Positions 10,830 to 23,714 of a stretch of DNA of 64,000 nucleotides are shown here, piece by piece. The notes beneath the pieces were generated by a model. That model was not told the DNA's origin and did no database searches. It saw nothing but the letters and a program-made list of their open reading frames with translations. The translations under genes and the position numbers were made by a program. How positions within the stretch are numbered: position 1 is the stretch's first letter; each line of letters opens with the position of its first letter. The DNA is from Delphinapterus leucas (taxonomy: Eukaryota > Chordata > Mammalia > Artiodactyla > Monodontidae). The stretch spans positions 2,244,237-2,308,236 of the forward strand of contig NW_022098045.1 of NCBI RefSeq assembly GCF_002288925.2, read 5' to 3'.

Positions 10830-12110
10830 AAAACTCAACTATACGCTATTACGAGAGAGATCTAAATTTTTTTGTCATAAAAGTTGAAAACAGAGGTGTG
10901 AAAAAGCAATCCCAAAGGTGCCATTATTAATATCAGTCAAAGAAGAATTTAAGGCAAAAAGCATTATATAGAAAAAAACATTTCATAATGATAATAGATA
11001 CAATACACCAGGAGTGTGTGATAGCTCAACTTCTATGTACCCTAACAATATAACAGAAACATATAAAGTAAAAATACTGGAATGTAAGCAACTTGAAAAT
11101 TCACACAACTTAGTGGGAAACTTTCCACACATCTTTCTCAGAAAATGAGGAAATCAAGTAGATTATGCAAAGATATGGACAATTCAGAAATAGAATGAAC
11201 TACACTTATATTTCATAGTAAAATAGACCTGATCATATCTTAAGCAAAGGAAAATCTCAACAGATTTTTAATACATTTTTTAAATTAATTACATTCTTGG
11301 TCCATTAAGCTAAAAGAAACTAAATATTATCAATAAAAAAATAACACTGTACTTGAAAATTTAAAAAGAAAAGAAAAAAAGCCTACTCATGAACTCTCAG
11401 GATACGGAGGAAAAGAAAATTAAAATTGTGAGCATATTATTTCCAATGGAATTTGGTCATAGCAATCCTTAAAGAAAAATTTAGAGCATAAATGTATTCA
11501 GAAGAGCACAAGAAAGGTTTAAAATACATAAAAAGCTTCAAAAATAAAATACAAATCAAAATATATCAATATAATTTATAGTGATAAATATAGAAATGAA
11601 GTAATTCAGAGAGATACAAAAGTAATTAATAAACCCAAAAATTGCTTCTTGGGTAAGTCTAACAAGAAAGAAACAAGCCTTTGACAAGTCTGATTACAGA
11701 AAATCAGAGAAAGAAAAAAATATAAGGAGAAAGCTGAGCACAACTATACATCAATAAATGTGAAAGTCTAAACAAAATGGATGGTTTTCTAAGAAAAGAA
11801 ATCATCAAAATTACCTCAAGGAAAGGTAGAAATGTAATAGAATATATCCATAGAAGAAATCTTAAGGGTAGTCCTTTCAGAAGGAACAGAACATTATTAT
11901 CTTATTTACGAAGTCCAGAAATCAGATGGTGAAACTCCCTAGCTCATAAGCATAAATAACCCCATTAGCAAACCTAAACAGAAAAAAAAAAAACTAAACA
12001 AAACAAAAACTTAAATAAAACACCATTAGAAAATTCAGCAGTTGTGTAAAAAGTATAGCACACACATATATGAAAGGGGATCAAGAAGACATTAAGAAAT
12101 ACAATTAATG
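10830..12110 (+). mobile_element. Decayed L1 ORF2 (endonuclease to RT region), part 1
   Basis: Many short matches to L1 ORF2 DNA in order, for example AATATCAGTCAAAGAAGAAT, CAACTTCTATGTACCCTAAC, GGAGAAAGCTGAGCACAACT. All frames are broken. It continues after an L2-like segment at 12440. This is an ancient L1M-type element, sense on the plus strand. Confidence 0.75.
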
Positions 12111-12114
12111 TGTG

Positions 12115-12440
12115 ATCTTCCCCTACCTGGAATGCTTTTCCCAATGCTTTCATCATTCTTCAGGTCTCAGTTTATATTTTACCTTCTCAGATGATAATAT
12201 CAAAGGAGGTACTCTCCTCATCTCTCTACCATACCATTCTCTTTATTTCCTCCACAGTACTACCACAGTCTAAAATTATCTTGTCCTTGGGTACTTGCTT
12301 ATTATCTCTCTTCTCCATATAAAAAGGAGAGGAACCATTCAGACTTAGTGCTATCACCAAGTTTGTGGCAAAGTTCCTGGCACAATGCAATATCCGATAT
12401 TGCAAGTATCCAAATACTTGCTGAATAAATACTAAAAATG
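12115..12440 (+). mobile_element. L2 LINE 3' region
   Basis: CCTACCTGGAATGCTTTTCC, then TTCAGGTCTCAGTTTATATT, ending in a degenerate '..ctggcacaatgcaat..CTTGCTGAATAAATACT'. These follow the L2 3' region in order. It separates two parts of L1 ORF2. Confidence 0.7.
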
Positions 12441-14180
12441 AGAAACACCATTACCAATATTAGGTCAATGTATTAATGTAATTCACTACATTAAAATGTT
12501 AGAGGTGAAAAGAATAATGTATCATCTCAACAAAAACACATGATAAAACACAATATCTATTACCATGGAAATACCTGGTAAGCCAAGAAGGACACTTTTG
12601 TTCTTGACAATGTATTCTATCAGAAATCTAAGGCATATATAAATGTAGAAGTTTAAATATTAGAAGCATTCCATTTAAATCAGAAAAGATGCCCAAATCA
12701 GAACTAGTAGGGAAAAGATCTGGAAACCTAACCAATGCAATAAGACCAGAAAACAAAACAAAACGAACAAAAAAACAAAATAGTGAAGTAAATACTGAAA
12801 AAAGGAAACAACAAAATGCCATCATTTGCAGAAAACATAATAATCCTTCTAGAAATTTCAAGAGAATTGAAAATTAAGTAAATGGTAAGATCAACGTACA
12901 AAAATCAACAGATTTCCTATATAGTAGCAATAACCAATTGAAAAATAAAGTGCAAAATGGAAGAAAAGATGTAATTCACAATAACAACAAAAACTACAAA
13001 ATACCCAGGAGTAAACCTAACAAGAAAAATGTAAGACCTACATGAAAAAAAACGATAAAACTTTACTAAAGGACATAAAAGAACACCTGAAGAAATGGAG
13101 AGGCATACCATGTTCCTGGATGGGAAGATTCAATAGTGTAAAGATGTCAATTCTCCCCAAATTAATCTGTAAATTCAATGCACTTCCAATCAAAATCCCA
13201 AAGGGATTTTTAATGGAACTTGACATGTTGATTCTAAAGTTCATCTGGAAGAGAAAATACACAGAAATTGCCAAAATTTTTTTGAAAAAGACAATGGGGA
13301 GGGGTGCCCTACCAGATGTCAAATATAAAATGACAATCATCAAAACAATGGAGTATTAAATCCAGAACAAATATATTTTGGACTTTTAAAATATGATAGA
13401 GATTGTATATCAAGTCAGTGGAAAAAAAGACATATCGTTCAATAAATTATTTTGGGAGAATGGTTACAAAACTGAAAAAATTAGTTAGGTCCCAACCACA
13501 GAATATATATTCTAAGAATTCCAGATGAATTAAAATCTACTAGAAACATAAATAAAACTAAAGAAGTAGTGGAAGAAAATATAAGAGACTAAATTACTAT
13601 AAGAAGGCTTTTCTGGAAAGACACAAAACCTAGAAGCTAGGAAGGAAAAGACTGATAGACTTTGACAGTATAAAAATGAAAAATCCAAAGATTCCATAAA
13701 GTAAGACAATTGACAGGTTAGGAGAAAATGTTATAAAATATGATGAGTATATTATAAACAGAATTATAAAGAAATCCTAAAATTTCAGTAAGAAAAAGGC
13801 AAATCCCGCAATGGGCAAAATGATATGAGTAGGCAATTTACACAAGACATAACAAATGACCAATAAATATGCTCAACTTCACTGGGAATCAGGTAAATAC
13901 AAATTAAAATGTGGTATTATTCTTTATCCATTGACAGATAATGCCTATTTTGGAGAATAATTTGGCAGAATCTATAATAGACATTTTAAAATGCAGTTTT
14001 CCTTCTAAGAATTTAGTGTACAGAAATACTTGTACATGTAAGCAAGAAAATATGTACAAGGATGTTCATTAAAGTATTGATTATAACAGAAAAAAATCTA
14101 AGTAATCCATATGCCCATCAACAGAATAAGTTAAATAAATTATACTATGAAATAATAAATAACCATCTAAAGAATAAAGT
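12440..14180 (+). mobile_element. Decayed L1 ORF2 (RT to C-terminus) and 3' UTR, part 2
   Basis: The frame at 13042-13359 encodes a recognisable L1 ORF2 C-terminal segment: KTLLKDIKEHLKKWRGIPCS, SVKMSILPKLICKFNALPIK and LKFIWKRK. Further matches lie upstream (CAATGTATTAATGTAATTCA) and downstream (ATGTACAAGGATGTTCATTA, 3' UTR type). It has several stops and is a dead element. Not a host gene. Confidence 0.85.
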
Positions 14181-14189
14181 AGGTCTACA

Positions 14190-14600
14190 TATAAAAGCCT
14201 ACACCACGACTAAGGTACGTATCCTGCTCATTCTGTCCCTTCACTTTTCATCTCTTTACACTTCATTATTTATCTTTATGAAACTTAACAATATAGTGAC
14301 ATTTTCCCCCCAACTTGTTTATTATCTTCTTCTTACTTGAATATAAATTCACTTAGGCAAGGACCATATTTTGTTCCTTGCTCTGTCCTTTGCAACTAGA
14401 ACAGAGTCGTAAACATAAAAATATTACCGGAATAAATACATGAATACTGATGTAGAAAGATATCAACATTACATCAGGTGAAAAATGCCTCAGTAAAGCA
14501 GGCGTGGTATGCGTCTGCTTAAGTTGATTTTAAAAACAAAATGTATGTGTACAAGAACACAAACAAAACATTTCAAGATATATAAACCCAAGCGATTAAC
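14190..14600 (+). repeat. Possible L2-like segment followed by L1M 3' end
   Basis: 14345-14445 (GCAAGGACCATATTTTGTTC ... GGAATAAATACATGAATA) resembles an L2 3' end. 14450-14600 (GATATCAACATTACATCAGG ... AAAATGTATGTGTACAAGAA) resembles an L1M 3' UTR. Both are weak. Confidence 0.4.
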
Positions 14601-15054
14601 AGTGTAATCAAAGGGTGAAATCAATGAGAGAATTTTACAGTTTTACTTGTCTGTACCCTTCTATATTGCTTACCTTTAAAAACAACAACAATAAAAAAGA
14701 CCACGTAGTTTCCTATTATGTAATCTTCGCAAATAATTTAAAAACAACCTTTAGATCTCCAAAGAAAAATATCAAGAATAACTTATTTCCATATTTCTAA
14801 CAAAAATTCCAAAAGAACTACCATAATAATTTGTATTATTTTGAGGTATATAGGATTAACTTGCTGGTATATGTAATTCAGTCTGAAACGCACATGCAAC
14901 CCAATTATTTTTAAATGAATGAAAAAAGTCTTGGCATCAAAGTCAGTCATTGTAAGATTCAGTTAAAGCAACTGCTTGGTTTCCCAAGAGAAGAAAAATC
15001 AGGAGAATATTATATTCTTTCCCTTGATTTTTTTCCCTTCTGCACCCAATTAAA

Positions 15055-15415
15055 TTTTTTTGAAAGTCAGGTTTATTGAAGTATAATTTCGAATATATTC
15101 ACCCATGTTTAGTTGTATAAATCTGTGAATTTTGACAACTAGTTATGTAATTGCCACCATAAACAAGATAGACAATATTTCTTATATTCAAAAATTTCTC
15201 TTGTTCCTTTATAGGCAATCTCTTACCATTACCCTCTGCCCCTAGTGATCATGTTTTCTGTTACTTTCATTTTCTCTTTTACAGAATGAAATGGAATCAT
15301 CCAGAGTTTTGAGTGCAGCTTCTTTCACAAATGCACAATGGCTTTAAGATTCATCTACCCTACAGCATGCGTTAGCAGTTCATTCCTTTTTATTGCTGAA
15401 TAAAAGTTTTTTTAA
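15055..15415 (-). mobile_element. L1M-type 3' UTR, antisense
   Basis: Ordered matches to the reversed L1M 3' end: TTTATTGAAGTATAATT, TGGAATCATCCAGAGTTTTG, TTCATTCCTTTTTATTGCTG. It joins abruptly at about 15415 to the antisense ORF2 segment that follows. That implies an internal deletion of one element or two adjacent insertions. Confidence 0.75.
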
Positions 15416-17070
15416 ACTTACCTGACTAGGATCTCTAGCATTATGTTGAGTAGGAATGATGAGAATGGGCAACTCTGCCTTGTTCTCAACCTTAGGGGAA
15501 AAGCATTCATTCTCACCGTTAAGTATGACATTAGTTCCAGGTTTTTCATAAATACCCTTTATGAAGTTAAAAAAATTCTCAGCAAACACAAGAATTCTCT
15601 GAAAATTTTGCTGGAAATTTTTGCTGAAAATTTTTTCAACAATGCATGTTGAATTTTGCCAAATTCTTTCTGTATATATAGTGAGATTTTAAAATAATTT
15701 TTCTTGAGTATATAAATGTAGTGAATTACACTGATTGATTAGCAAATGTTAAATCAACTTTGCATTCCTAGAATATACACCATTTGTTCATGATGTATAA
15801 TCTTGTTTATATACTGCTAGACTCTGTTTGCTAATATTTTGTTAGGATTTTACATCTAAGGTTCATTGCATATTGGTCTATAATTTTCTTTTCTTATAAT
15901 ATCTTTGCTTGAGTTTTGGTATTAGGGTAATAATGCAGGTCTTATGAGTTGGGAAGTGACTCCTCATCATCTATTTTCTGGAAAAGTTTCTGCAGAATTT
16001 GAACTATGTCTTCCTTTAATGTTTCATATAATTCACAGATGAAGCCATTCAGATGTGGAGTTTTCTTTGCTGGAGGGTTTTTAATTAGAAATACTATTTC
16101 TCTGTTAGATATAATATTATTCTGGTTATTTATCTTGAGTGAAATTTGATATTTTGTTTTTCACAGAATTGTTCATTTCATCTAAGTTAAATTAGCTGGC
16201 AAAGTAATTCATAATACTCCCTTATTAACCTTTTAATGTATACGGGTGGGATAGCTTGTCTTTTCTCTCTCTCTTTCTCTCAATCATTTTTAATGATTCT
16301 TTCAGAGAACCTACTTCCAACTTTCAGTTTTATTTTCAATTTCATTAATTTCTACTATTATGTTTATTTATTTATTTTTGTTAATTTATATTCTACTGTT
16401 ATGTTTATTATTGCTTGCATTCTGCCTACTTTGGTTTAATTTGCTCTTCTTTTTCCAGTTTCTTTTCTTTAAATTTATTTTAAATTAATTATTTATTTAC
16501 TTCCGGTTGCATTGGGTCTTCATTGCTGCATGTGTACTTTCTCTAGTTGCGTCGAGTGGGGGCTGTTCTTTGCTGTGGTGTGCGGGCTTCCCATTGTGAT
16601 GGCTTCTCTTGTTTCAGAGCATGGGCTCTAAGCGCGTGGGTTTCAGTAGTTATGGCATACGGGCTCAGTAGTTGTGGCTCATGGGCTTAGTTGCTCCATG
16701 GCATGTGGGATCTTCCCAGACCAGGGCTCGAACCCATGTCCCCTGCATTGGCAGGTGGATTCTTAACCACTGCACCACCAGGGAAGTCCTTCAATTTCTT
16801 AATGAAGAGCTTGAGGTCACTGACTTTACTCTTTTTTAATATAAGCATTTAATGTTATAAATTTCCCTCTAAGCATTGCTTTAGCTGCATACCACAAATT
16901 CTGATTTATTTCATTCAATTCAAAATATTTTCTAATTTTCCATGTGGCTTCCTCTTTGACCTATGTATTATTTTTAAGGTATGTTATTTAATTTCTAGAT
17001 ATTTGGGGGTTTTCCAGAGATCTTTCCATTTTTTATTGTTAGTTTAATTCCATTAGTCAGAGAACACAGA
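15416..17070 (-). mobile_element. L1 ORF2 (RT region), antisense, split by a SINE
   Basis: Reverse-strand ORF2 signatures in order: TCTAGCATTATGTTGAGTAG, TGCTAATATTTTGTTAGGAT, TTTTGGTATTAGGGTAATAA, GAAGCCATTCAGATGTGGAG, then after the SINE TTATAAATTTCCCTCTAAGC. No frame is intact. The element is interrupted at 16465-16789. Confidence 0.85.
16465..16789 (-). mobile_element. CHR SINE, long form, inside L1
   Basis: Antisense long CHR element with its T-rich tail at the left and head ending CACCACCAGGGAAGTCC. Imperfect duplication CAGTTTCTT (left) and CAATTTCTT (right). Body divergence is higher than in the copy at 1234, so it is probably an older insertion. Confidence 0.9.
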
Positions 17071-17757
17071 AACTTTTAATCAAAGTCAAAATAAGTTTGA
17101 AGTTTTATAGGAATTTTAAATAAAGTTAATGGAATGATAATTGACAGAAAGTCATACTGTACCAAAGCTGTATGCTTAAAAATGATAAAAATGATAAAAT
17201 TTTACTATTCAATAAGCATCAAATATGAGAATGTTAAAAGTCAATTAAAAAGAAAGATTTCTAGTATCAATATTTCTTTTATATTTAACAACAACAAAAA
17301 AAGAATGCTCCATTCTAAGAATCCTAAATTTTTGAAGGTGGAAAGGATCTTAAACATCACCTAATCAATGATAACCTATTCTCATGGCTATACATTGAAC
17401 ACTTACACCTTTTTCTAACTCTGAAGTTTTACATTTTAATATCTAGCCTCTATAATTCTATCATTTTGCTATTATCTATTAAATCTGTATTTAACTGCAT
17501 TCTAGGATCCTAAACCTTTCCTCTTTCGTTCAGTCTATCTGTTCCCTTCTGGATCATTTCTTTCCCGACCAATTCACAAATAAATATGCCCACCATCTCA
17601 AGTATTTTCTAATCACGCCCTTCTGAGCTTCTCTTCCTTGACTAACTCATTTAAATAGTAATATGTCCCCTTTGTTTCATCTTGAGTCTTTTTGTTTGTT
17701 TAAGTTATGTTTAAGTTAGGTAAGTTAACAAGGTAACGTCATCTATAAACACGTTTT

Positions 17758-17977
17758 TGTTTTTGTTTTTTTTGCGGTACGCGGGCCTCTCACTGCCGTG
17801 GCCTCTCCCGCCGCGGAGCACAGGCTCCAGACACGCAGACTCAGCGGCCATGGCTCACGGGCCCAGCCGCTCCACAGCATGTGGGATCTTCCCGGACCGG
17901 GTTCCTGGACCGGGGCACGAACCCGTGTCCCCTGCATTGGCAGGCGGACTCTCAACCACTGTGCCACCAGGGAAGCC
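17758..17977 (-). mobile_element. CHR SINE, short form
   Basis: Antisense. T-run, then GCGGTACGCGGGCCTCTCAC, ending CCACCAGGGAAGCC. Flanked by CTATAAACACGTTTT (17743-17757) and CTACAAACACGTTTT (17978-17992), one mismatch. It carries a small local duplication (CCGGACCGGGTTCCTGGACC) within the head, making it slightly longer than its siblings. Confidence 0.95.
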
Positions 17978-17992
17978 CTACAAACACGTTTT

Positions 17993-18570
17993 AACTGATA
18001 ATTTCAAATATCAGTTTCCACTGATCTGGATGTGCTACAGGCACCTCAATTAAACATATCTTAAATTGACATCTTTCTGTATTCCCCATCTCCAAGAAAA
18101 GAAAGCTCTTCTTCCTCCTGTATTTTTTCTCAGAGGAACGTACAGAGCCTTGCCTTTACTATCTTCACTGTCTCACTGCCTCCACTGCTCAGAGATAATA
18201 CTCTACAATGGACAGCAACAGAGGAGGGGACAGACTATCATCCAAATAAATGACTGAACCCTATCTAAATTATATATGTTTTAGGTTTTATATATATAAT
18301 TTAAATAATATATATATAAAACCTAAAACTTAATCAAGCACAAATAATTAAAAGTCAGATTTCTAAGTATTCCAATTCCTTTTAAAATGTAAATCAGATT
18401 TATGACTTTTTTGTTAAAAACTGGCCAATGGCTCCCATTTCACTTAAAGCAATGCCAAAGTCTTTACAATGTCCCAAGGTAGGAAAACTTATTATATTTC
18501 AGTGACTTATGTAACCAAAGCTCTAAGAACACAAATAGGTACTCAATAAAATAATTGCTAAATGAATAAT
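17993..18570 (+). mobile_element. L2 LINE fragments
   Basis: 18010-18150 follows the L2 ORF (TGCTACAGGCACCTCAATTA, CTCTTCTTCCTCCTGTATTT). 18400-18560 follows the L2 3' region (CAATGGCTCCCATTTCACTT, GGTACTCAATAAAATAATTG). The AT palindrome at 18278-18329 lies between them. Some of 17510-17740 may be the same element, on the other side of the SINE. Confidence 0.55.
18278..18329. repeat. AT-rich palindrome, two 21-bp perfect arms
   Basis: Arms 18278-18298 (GTTTTAGGTTTTATATATAT plus A) and 18309-18329 are exact inverted copies separated by a 10-nt AT spacer. The DNA could extrude as a cruciform and the RNA would form a hairpin. No transposon ends are recognised. Confidence 0.9.
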
Positions 18571-21500
18571 TTCCAATATTTGGGTAAGATCTAAAAAAAA
18601 GAATATTCTTGGCATATCAAACAATGGTGAGCAGCAGCAACATTAGGACACTAGATACTTGCTCACTTAAATTCATAAGTATTTCTGTACCATATTTGAT
18701 AAATTTCAGTAATAACTGGAACAGATCACTGCTACCTATTATAATACTTTCCTTTATCCATTAATTTTACTTTATTTGAGTCGAGGTAGTATTTAAAAGG
18801 AGGTACATTTTTTATGCCATGTAATAAGAATAAAGCCACTACTTCTGCTCGCTTGTGATTTTCACTAAATTTTAAAATCCTGAAACTAGAAAAAATGGTA
18901 ACCCTTTCATAGGTGAGGCTTTAGAACATCTGTATTATCAATCTCAATGAACTTACAAAAAGATACCTTTTAATTTTAAAATTAATTGTATTTTGCATAG
19001 AAATGAGTCCTAAAAATCTGAATTTATATATAGAAGCCAAATAGACTATACAACCAAATAAAGGGTAAAGCAATGCTTACCCTCCTCCACCCACACCAAA
19101 AAATGCTTCAAAAAACGGTCAATCACCTTGTCATGCTTCCTTGTTTGGGAAAGACACATTAGTCCAAAACAGTGCAAGACTAAGATATAAATATATACAA
19201 AATTCACATGATAATTTTTTAAGGCAAAGAAATATAACAAGGTTAAAACTTTATTCCCAGTCTTCAATTCTAAATGCTGGATGGATGTTATTATAAAGAA
19301 ACCTTTCAAAGAGCACATTTTAAACTACTCAGTAAATGATTTCACTGTAGCAATCAAGAATAGATAGCTACATAGAGGAAAAATGAAAACCCCAACTGTC
19401 TTAAGCTATAAGAATAGGTGTTTGTGGCTTTAGATTCAGTCATTATAGACAGCTGTGAAAGTACTTTATCTCACTAATCTTAAACTGAAAGAAAGATGTA
19501 TTTTGGCAAGCTGTGCTAATGACCCAAAACATTGTGTTAAAGACATGTATGTCAAGGTATATGTGAAGAATAATGAATAAAATTATTTCATAAAATGTTA
19601 GTGTGGACAAGAATCAATATTTTTCAAAATTACTTCATAAAGTAAGTAGACATTTAAGTAGATCCTCTATATCCTAAAGTTTATACTTATGTAGCTGTTT
19701 CAAGTAACTAAATTCCTTGCTTAGCACTGACCTCAAGAACCATTTCAAAGGACTGAAATGTACTAAGAGCTCTCCCTAACTAAGTTTGTGAGGATTTTTT
19801 GGCATGACCTGATAAAAGGTTCACAAAATTACTCAAATGGCCTCTGGAAATTATACTGCTCTTTTCAAGCTGTAATTAAGTAACTCTTACTCTGGAATAA
19901 TTTTACTAGACATACATAAAATCACAATCATGAAAATACATGCCTAGGAAAAAAAACTCAAACTTTGTCCTATCTTGGTTTCCTCAGTGAAATCTTATTT
20001 TTTAAGTTCACTGATTTTGTTGTCTGCTGGCAGACAAGAAGTAGCAGGCATGCAGTTTGCGTCACGTAGTGTTTCCACAAAAGTTTTGTTTCCATCCTCG
20101 GAATAGGACTATTTTGCAGTGAGTTAACACAAATATGAAATTTAAATATCTTAAATTACAAAGATTAAAAATTAATTATCGTTTACATTATTAAAAGAAT
20201 CTTCACAGCCAATTCAACTCACTAGATTTTCTTAGCTAATTAATTTGGATGTGAGTCTTAATAATGAGATCCATAACTCCTGGTTGATAGGATCTGTCTT
20301 TACTAATCTATTTCTACCATAGCACTTCACACATCAAATGTCACAGACATAGCATATTTTATTTACTACATTTAAAATGTCTGAAAGAAACTAATACATT
20401 CAATTTTCAGAAAAAGCTTTGTAAGCGTTCTCTAACTAAAATGTTCTATTTCTCTGCTGGTTATCAAGAACTCAGGATGCATTCTGAATAGCACCCTTTT
20501 AGCCTCCAACTCCCCAACAAACACTCTAAACTGAGCAGCTCTGAAATAGTTGTTAGCTCTTCTGTTGCTAATATATCCTACCCACAGTAAGAAGGGTTCT
20601 TGTGGTAGAAGATGGAAAAGCAGTTATTATGCAAATACCACTGGTCTTATATTCTTATAGTCATATAGTAAATACCGTTTACATTATGGAAATCAAGGTT
20701 TATGCAATGTTTATGGCATAGACAATTGTGCTATAACACAATAAATGCATCCTGACGAACCTCACATTCTGCAAAATAGCACATTAAAAATAATATGACT
20801 TAGGAAAAAATAGGACTAGGGACATTCCACTCAAAACTTAAGCAACTCTAATCAGAACACCACAAATAAAGAAATATGTCTTAACTTTTAAAAGAAAAGA
20901 GAACCCTGTTACAGCACTTTCAAGAAAGAACATTTAGCCAAACTAAGCCAAGACAAAGAAATTCAGGTGAATGAGAATCACATTAAATATATTATTTACT
21001 CTTTGACTTGGGGTATTCAAGGGTGTTAGTATACTTTACATTCAGCTTCTATTATCCAGTGGTACAAAACCTAAAAATATTGGAAAAACCATGTATGAAC
21101 CAAAGTACCCTCAGCCTTATATTACTGCCATCATTCACCTTAGATATCCATATGTATGATCTAAATCAACACATTTTTGAAATTACCCCAGGAAAACAAA
21201 TATAGACTAGAATTGTCCCAAGCAAACTGAAACATGGTCACTGCATCTATTTAATAATTGTACGTGAGCATTCATTTGCTTTAAATAAACATTCAATGGA
21301 GCAGAACAGTTTTACTAAAATATCACTGACTTTGATCCATTACATAGTCATGATAATAAAGTAATATAAATTATTATTTAATTAGCAATAAAATATTTAA
21401 GTCTATACACCGAACTTCTTAAATTACCCAAACACATCATTTACTTTAGTTTCTCTTTGCAAATGAAAATCCCATTTGTTGCACTGCAAATGCACACCCA

Positions 21501-22270
21501 ACAAATTAACTGAATAGTTATGGGCACTATGTTCCATTTGATAAAACGTTAGATTATTTAAGAATATGTCTACTTGACACTCAAAAGCTCAAGACTTCCT
21601 AAGAAATGTGTCTAAGTTGTCTATAAGATATGCTGGCAAAATGGCTTTGAAATATATGCATATGCAAAATCTCATCCCAAATCCATATTTTTGTAAAAGA
21701 AAAAAGACAATTTGAATGTTGAAAGGCACATGATTTATAATTAATAACTTCAGACGTAATTCCTTAGTATAAATAGTCTAATATCAGAGAAAGAAAAAAA
21801 ATTAAGATAATTTACTTTAGCATACTACAGCTTCACCCCAAATCACAAAGGAGATTAAACCAAAATTATAAAATTCCTTTCACTGGACATCCGGCCCCCA
21901 CCACATATCTCCCAACAAAATCAAAGCCATCCTTTCCCAAAATGATACCCCAATACATTCTCCAATGAATTACATAATAAATGAGATGAGTCAGGAACAA
22001 AACAAATTACAAAGTTTTAAAACTGTGAAGGTAAAATATACTAGCTAAGGAAGGTGACCTAAAACTTAGATAAAAAGATATATAAGAATTTGAAGAGTAT
22101 GCTATCAAAAATCTTAACAAACTCTTCTGTGAGCAAATCCAAGAGAAAGTAGCTATAGTACATTCTAAAAATTCCCCATTCTCTTCTCAACACATCTCCT
22201 TCTATTCATGGCTCCATTTGCCTCAAATTATGGCAACAGGACATCAGCAATTATACCACAGCTATAGAAA
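18571..22270. other. AT-rich intron without recognised repeats
   Basis: About 3.7 kb with no element I can assign and no coding exon. One slightly GC-richer patch at 20020-20110 contains GCGTCACGTA, a CREB/ATF-like site by sequence alone. Freedom from visible repeats makes it a fair place to look for conserved non-coding sequence. Confidence 0.4.
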
Positions 22271-22274
22271 TTAT

Positions 22275-22445
22275 TTCCACACTTGCCCCGGGCCCTTCCC
22301 CGTAGGCCGCTAAAAAATGCAGCCTCCCTCTGCAGGTGCCCATGCATGTTCATAGGGCAGGAAGGGGGGGGGGGGCAGAAGGAGAGGGAGACAAGAAAAG
22401 TGGGAGGAAAAGAAAAGGGGCGGGGGGAAACTCCAGCAGGACAAA
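22275..22445. other. GC-rich, purine-rich patch with a G12 run
   Basis: A local rise in GC (CTTGCCCCGGGCCCTTCCCC, then a 12-G run at 22364-22375 and AGGGGCGGGGGGAAA). CpGs are few, so it is not a convincing CpG island. It may form G-quadruplexes. Function is unknown. Confidence 0.5.
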
Positions 22446-22582
22446 GAAATAGGCTCCCAGGCACTTTTCAGCAAGAAGTCATCTATTTACCTGAAGAAAA
22501 CACTTTCTCAATTTTCCATTACCTTATATAAATATCCTCATTAATTTTACCTCTTCTAATCCCCTTCAAAACATTAACTGTA

Positions 22583-22804
22583 GGGCTTCCCTGGTGGCGC
22601 AGTGGTTGAGAGTCCGCCTGCCGATGCAGGGGACACGGGTTTGTGCTCCGGTCCGGGAAGATGCCGCGGAGCGGCTAGGCCCGTGAGCCATGGCCGCTGA
22701 GCCTTCGCGTCTGGAGCCTGTGCTCCGCAACGGGAGAGGCCACAACAGTGAGAGGCCCGCGTACAGCAAAACAAACAAACAAACAAAACAACAACAAAAA
22801 AACC
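22583..22804 (+). mobile_element. CHR SINE, short form
   Basis: GGGCTTCCCTGGTGGCGCAG head, ending with a (AAAC)n-type tail. Perfect duplication CATTAACTGTA at 22572-22582 and 22805-22815. The head lacks a short piece (GGAAGATGCCGCGGAG where most copies read GGAAGATCCCACATGCCGCG). Confidence 0.95.
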
Positions 22805-22839
22805 CATTAACTGTAGAGGCATACCCCCAGAAATTTACA

Positions 22840-23185
22840 ATTACAGTTCCCTCTGCCTGGAATTCACTGAGATTTTCAAATGCCTAGTTTCTTCTGAACA
22901 TTCAGGTTTCTATTTAAATTTGTCATTCCTTAGAGCAGTACTTTTGGAGCCTATGAACCCTCCTCCTCTCTGTCATGGTCTACGCCCATCACCTTGACTT
23001 CATTTTTTAATAGTATTAATGATAATAGTAAATTGTATTATTTATTTTCTAGTTAAATTATATACTGCCAGTCTTTATATATATAAGTCCCAAGAAAGTA
23101 GGACCTTCATCTGTCTTTTTCACTGCTATAGCCAAGAGCAGTACACCTAGGAGGCAGTCAATAAATATTTGTTGAATGACTATTA
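22840..23185 (+). mobile_element. L2 LINE 3' region
   Basis: CCCTCTGCCTGGAATTCACT near the start and GGCAGTCAATAAATATTTGT plus TGAATGAC at the end, in the order expected for an L2 3' terminus. Confidence 0.75.
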
Positions 23186-23714
23186 TATCATTAAATATAT
23201 TTAACTTTGACAAGTCCTTTATTTTGAGACCCTGAAATATGTCTCTATGCTTTTCATATTTTTTCATTGCCTTAAAAAAATTTCTGACAACAGAGTATAT
23301 CCATGAAGTATATCTTTTTCACCTTTTCACCTAGAGGAGTATTATTGTAATGAAAACTCATACAGTTAGTATATATCCTTTTTTGAAGCTAGAAAAACAT
23401 TAAACACTAAAAATGTTCTTGTGCTAACAAAGATTTACTTATATTTTTAACCCATCATGAATTTCAGAATCCTAAAAAAGAACACAGAAGAGCTTCTGTC
23501 TCTTGTCTGCATTGATTACAGAACAAGATAGGCTTATATTATAAAATAAAATAAAGACAGGAGGAACATATTTGTCCAGATTATTTAAATATTGAAAAAG
23601 TCTATCATAATAGACTACAGAATCTCCCCACCTGAATTTTTTTAGAAAGTGCCAGCCAATTCAAAGGTCTGCTTCCATTCAGCATTTAATAAAGAAGCAA
23701 CTTTACTTCCTCGA

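Noticed and set aside
13042..13359. A 105-residue open frame as a possible host gene
   Set aside because: The peptide is the C-terminal part of L1 ORF2, in a decayed element with stops on both sides.
22275..22445. CpG island or alternative ANKRD17 promoter
   Set aside because: Too short and poor in CpG; no splice donor or coding start follows on the minus strand.
22566..22887. Open reading frames of 60-110 residues with SRTGAQTRVPCIGRRTLN-like peptides here and at 7482, 17757, 25230, 38616, 47854, 52414, 53032
   Set aside because: They recur wherever a CHR SINE occurs and are translations of the SINE in either strand, not genes.
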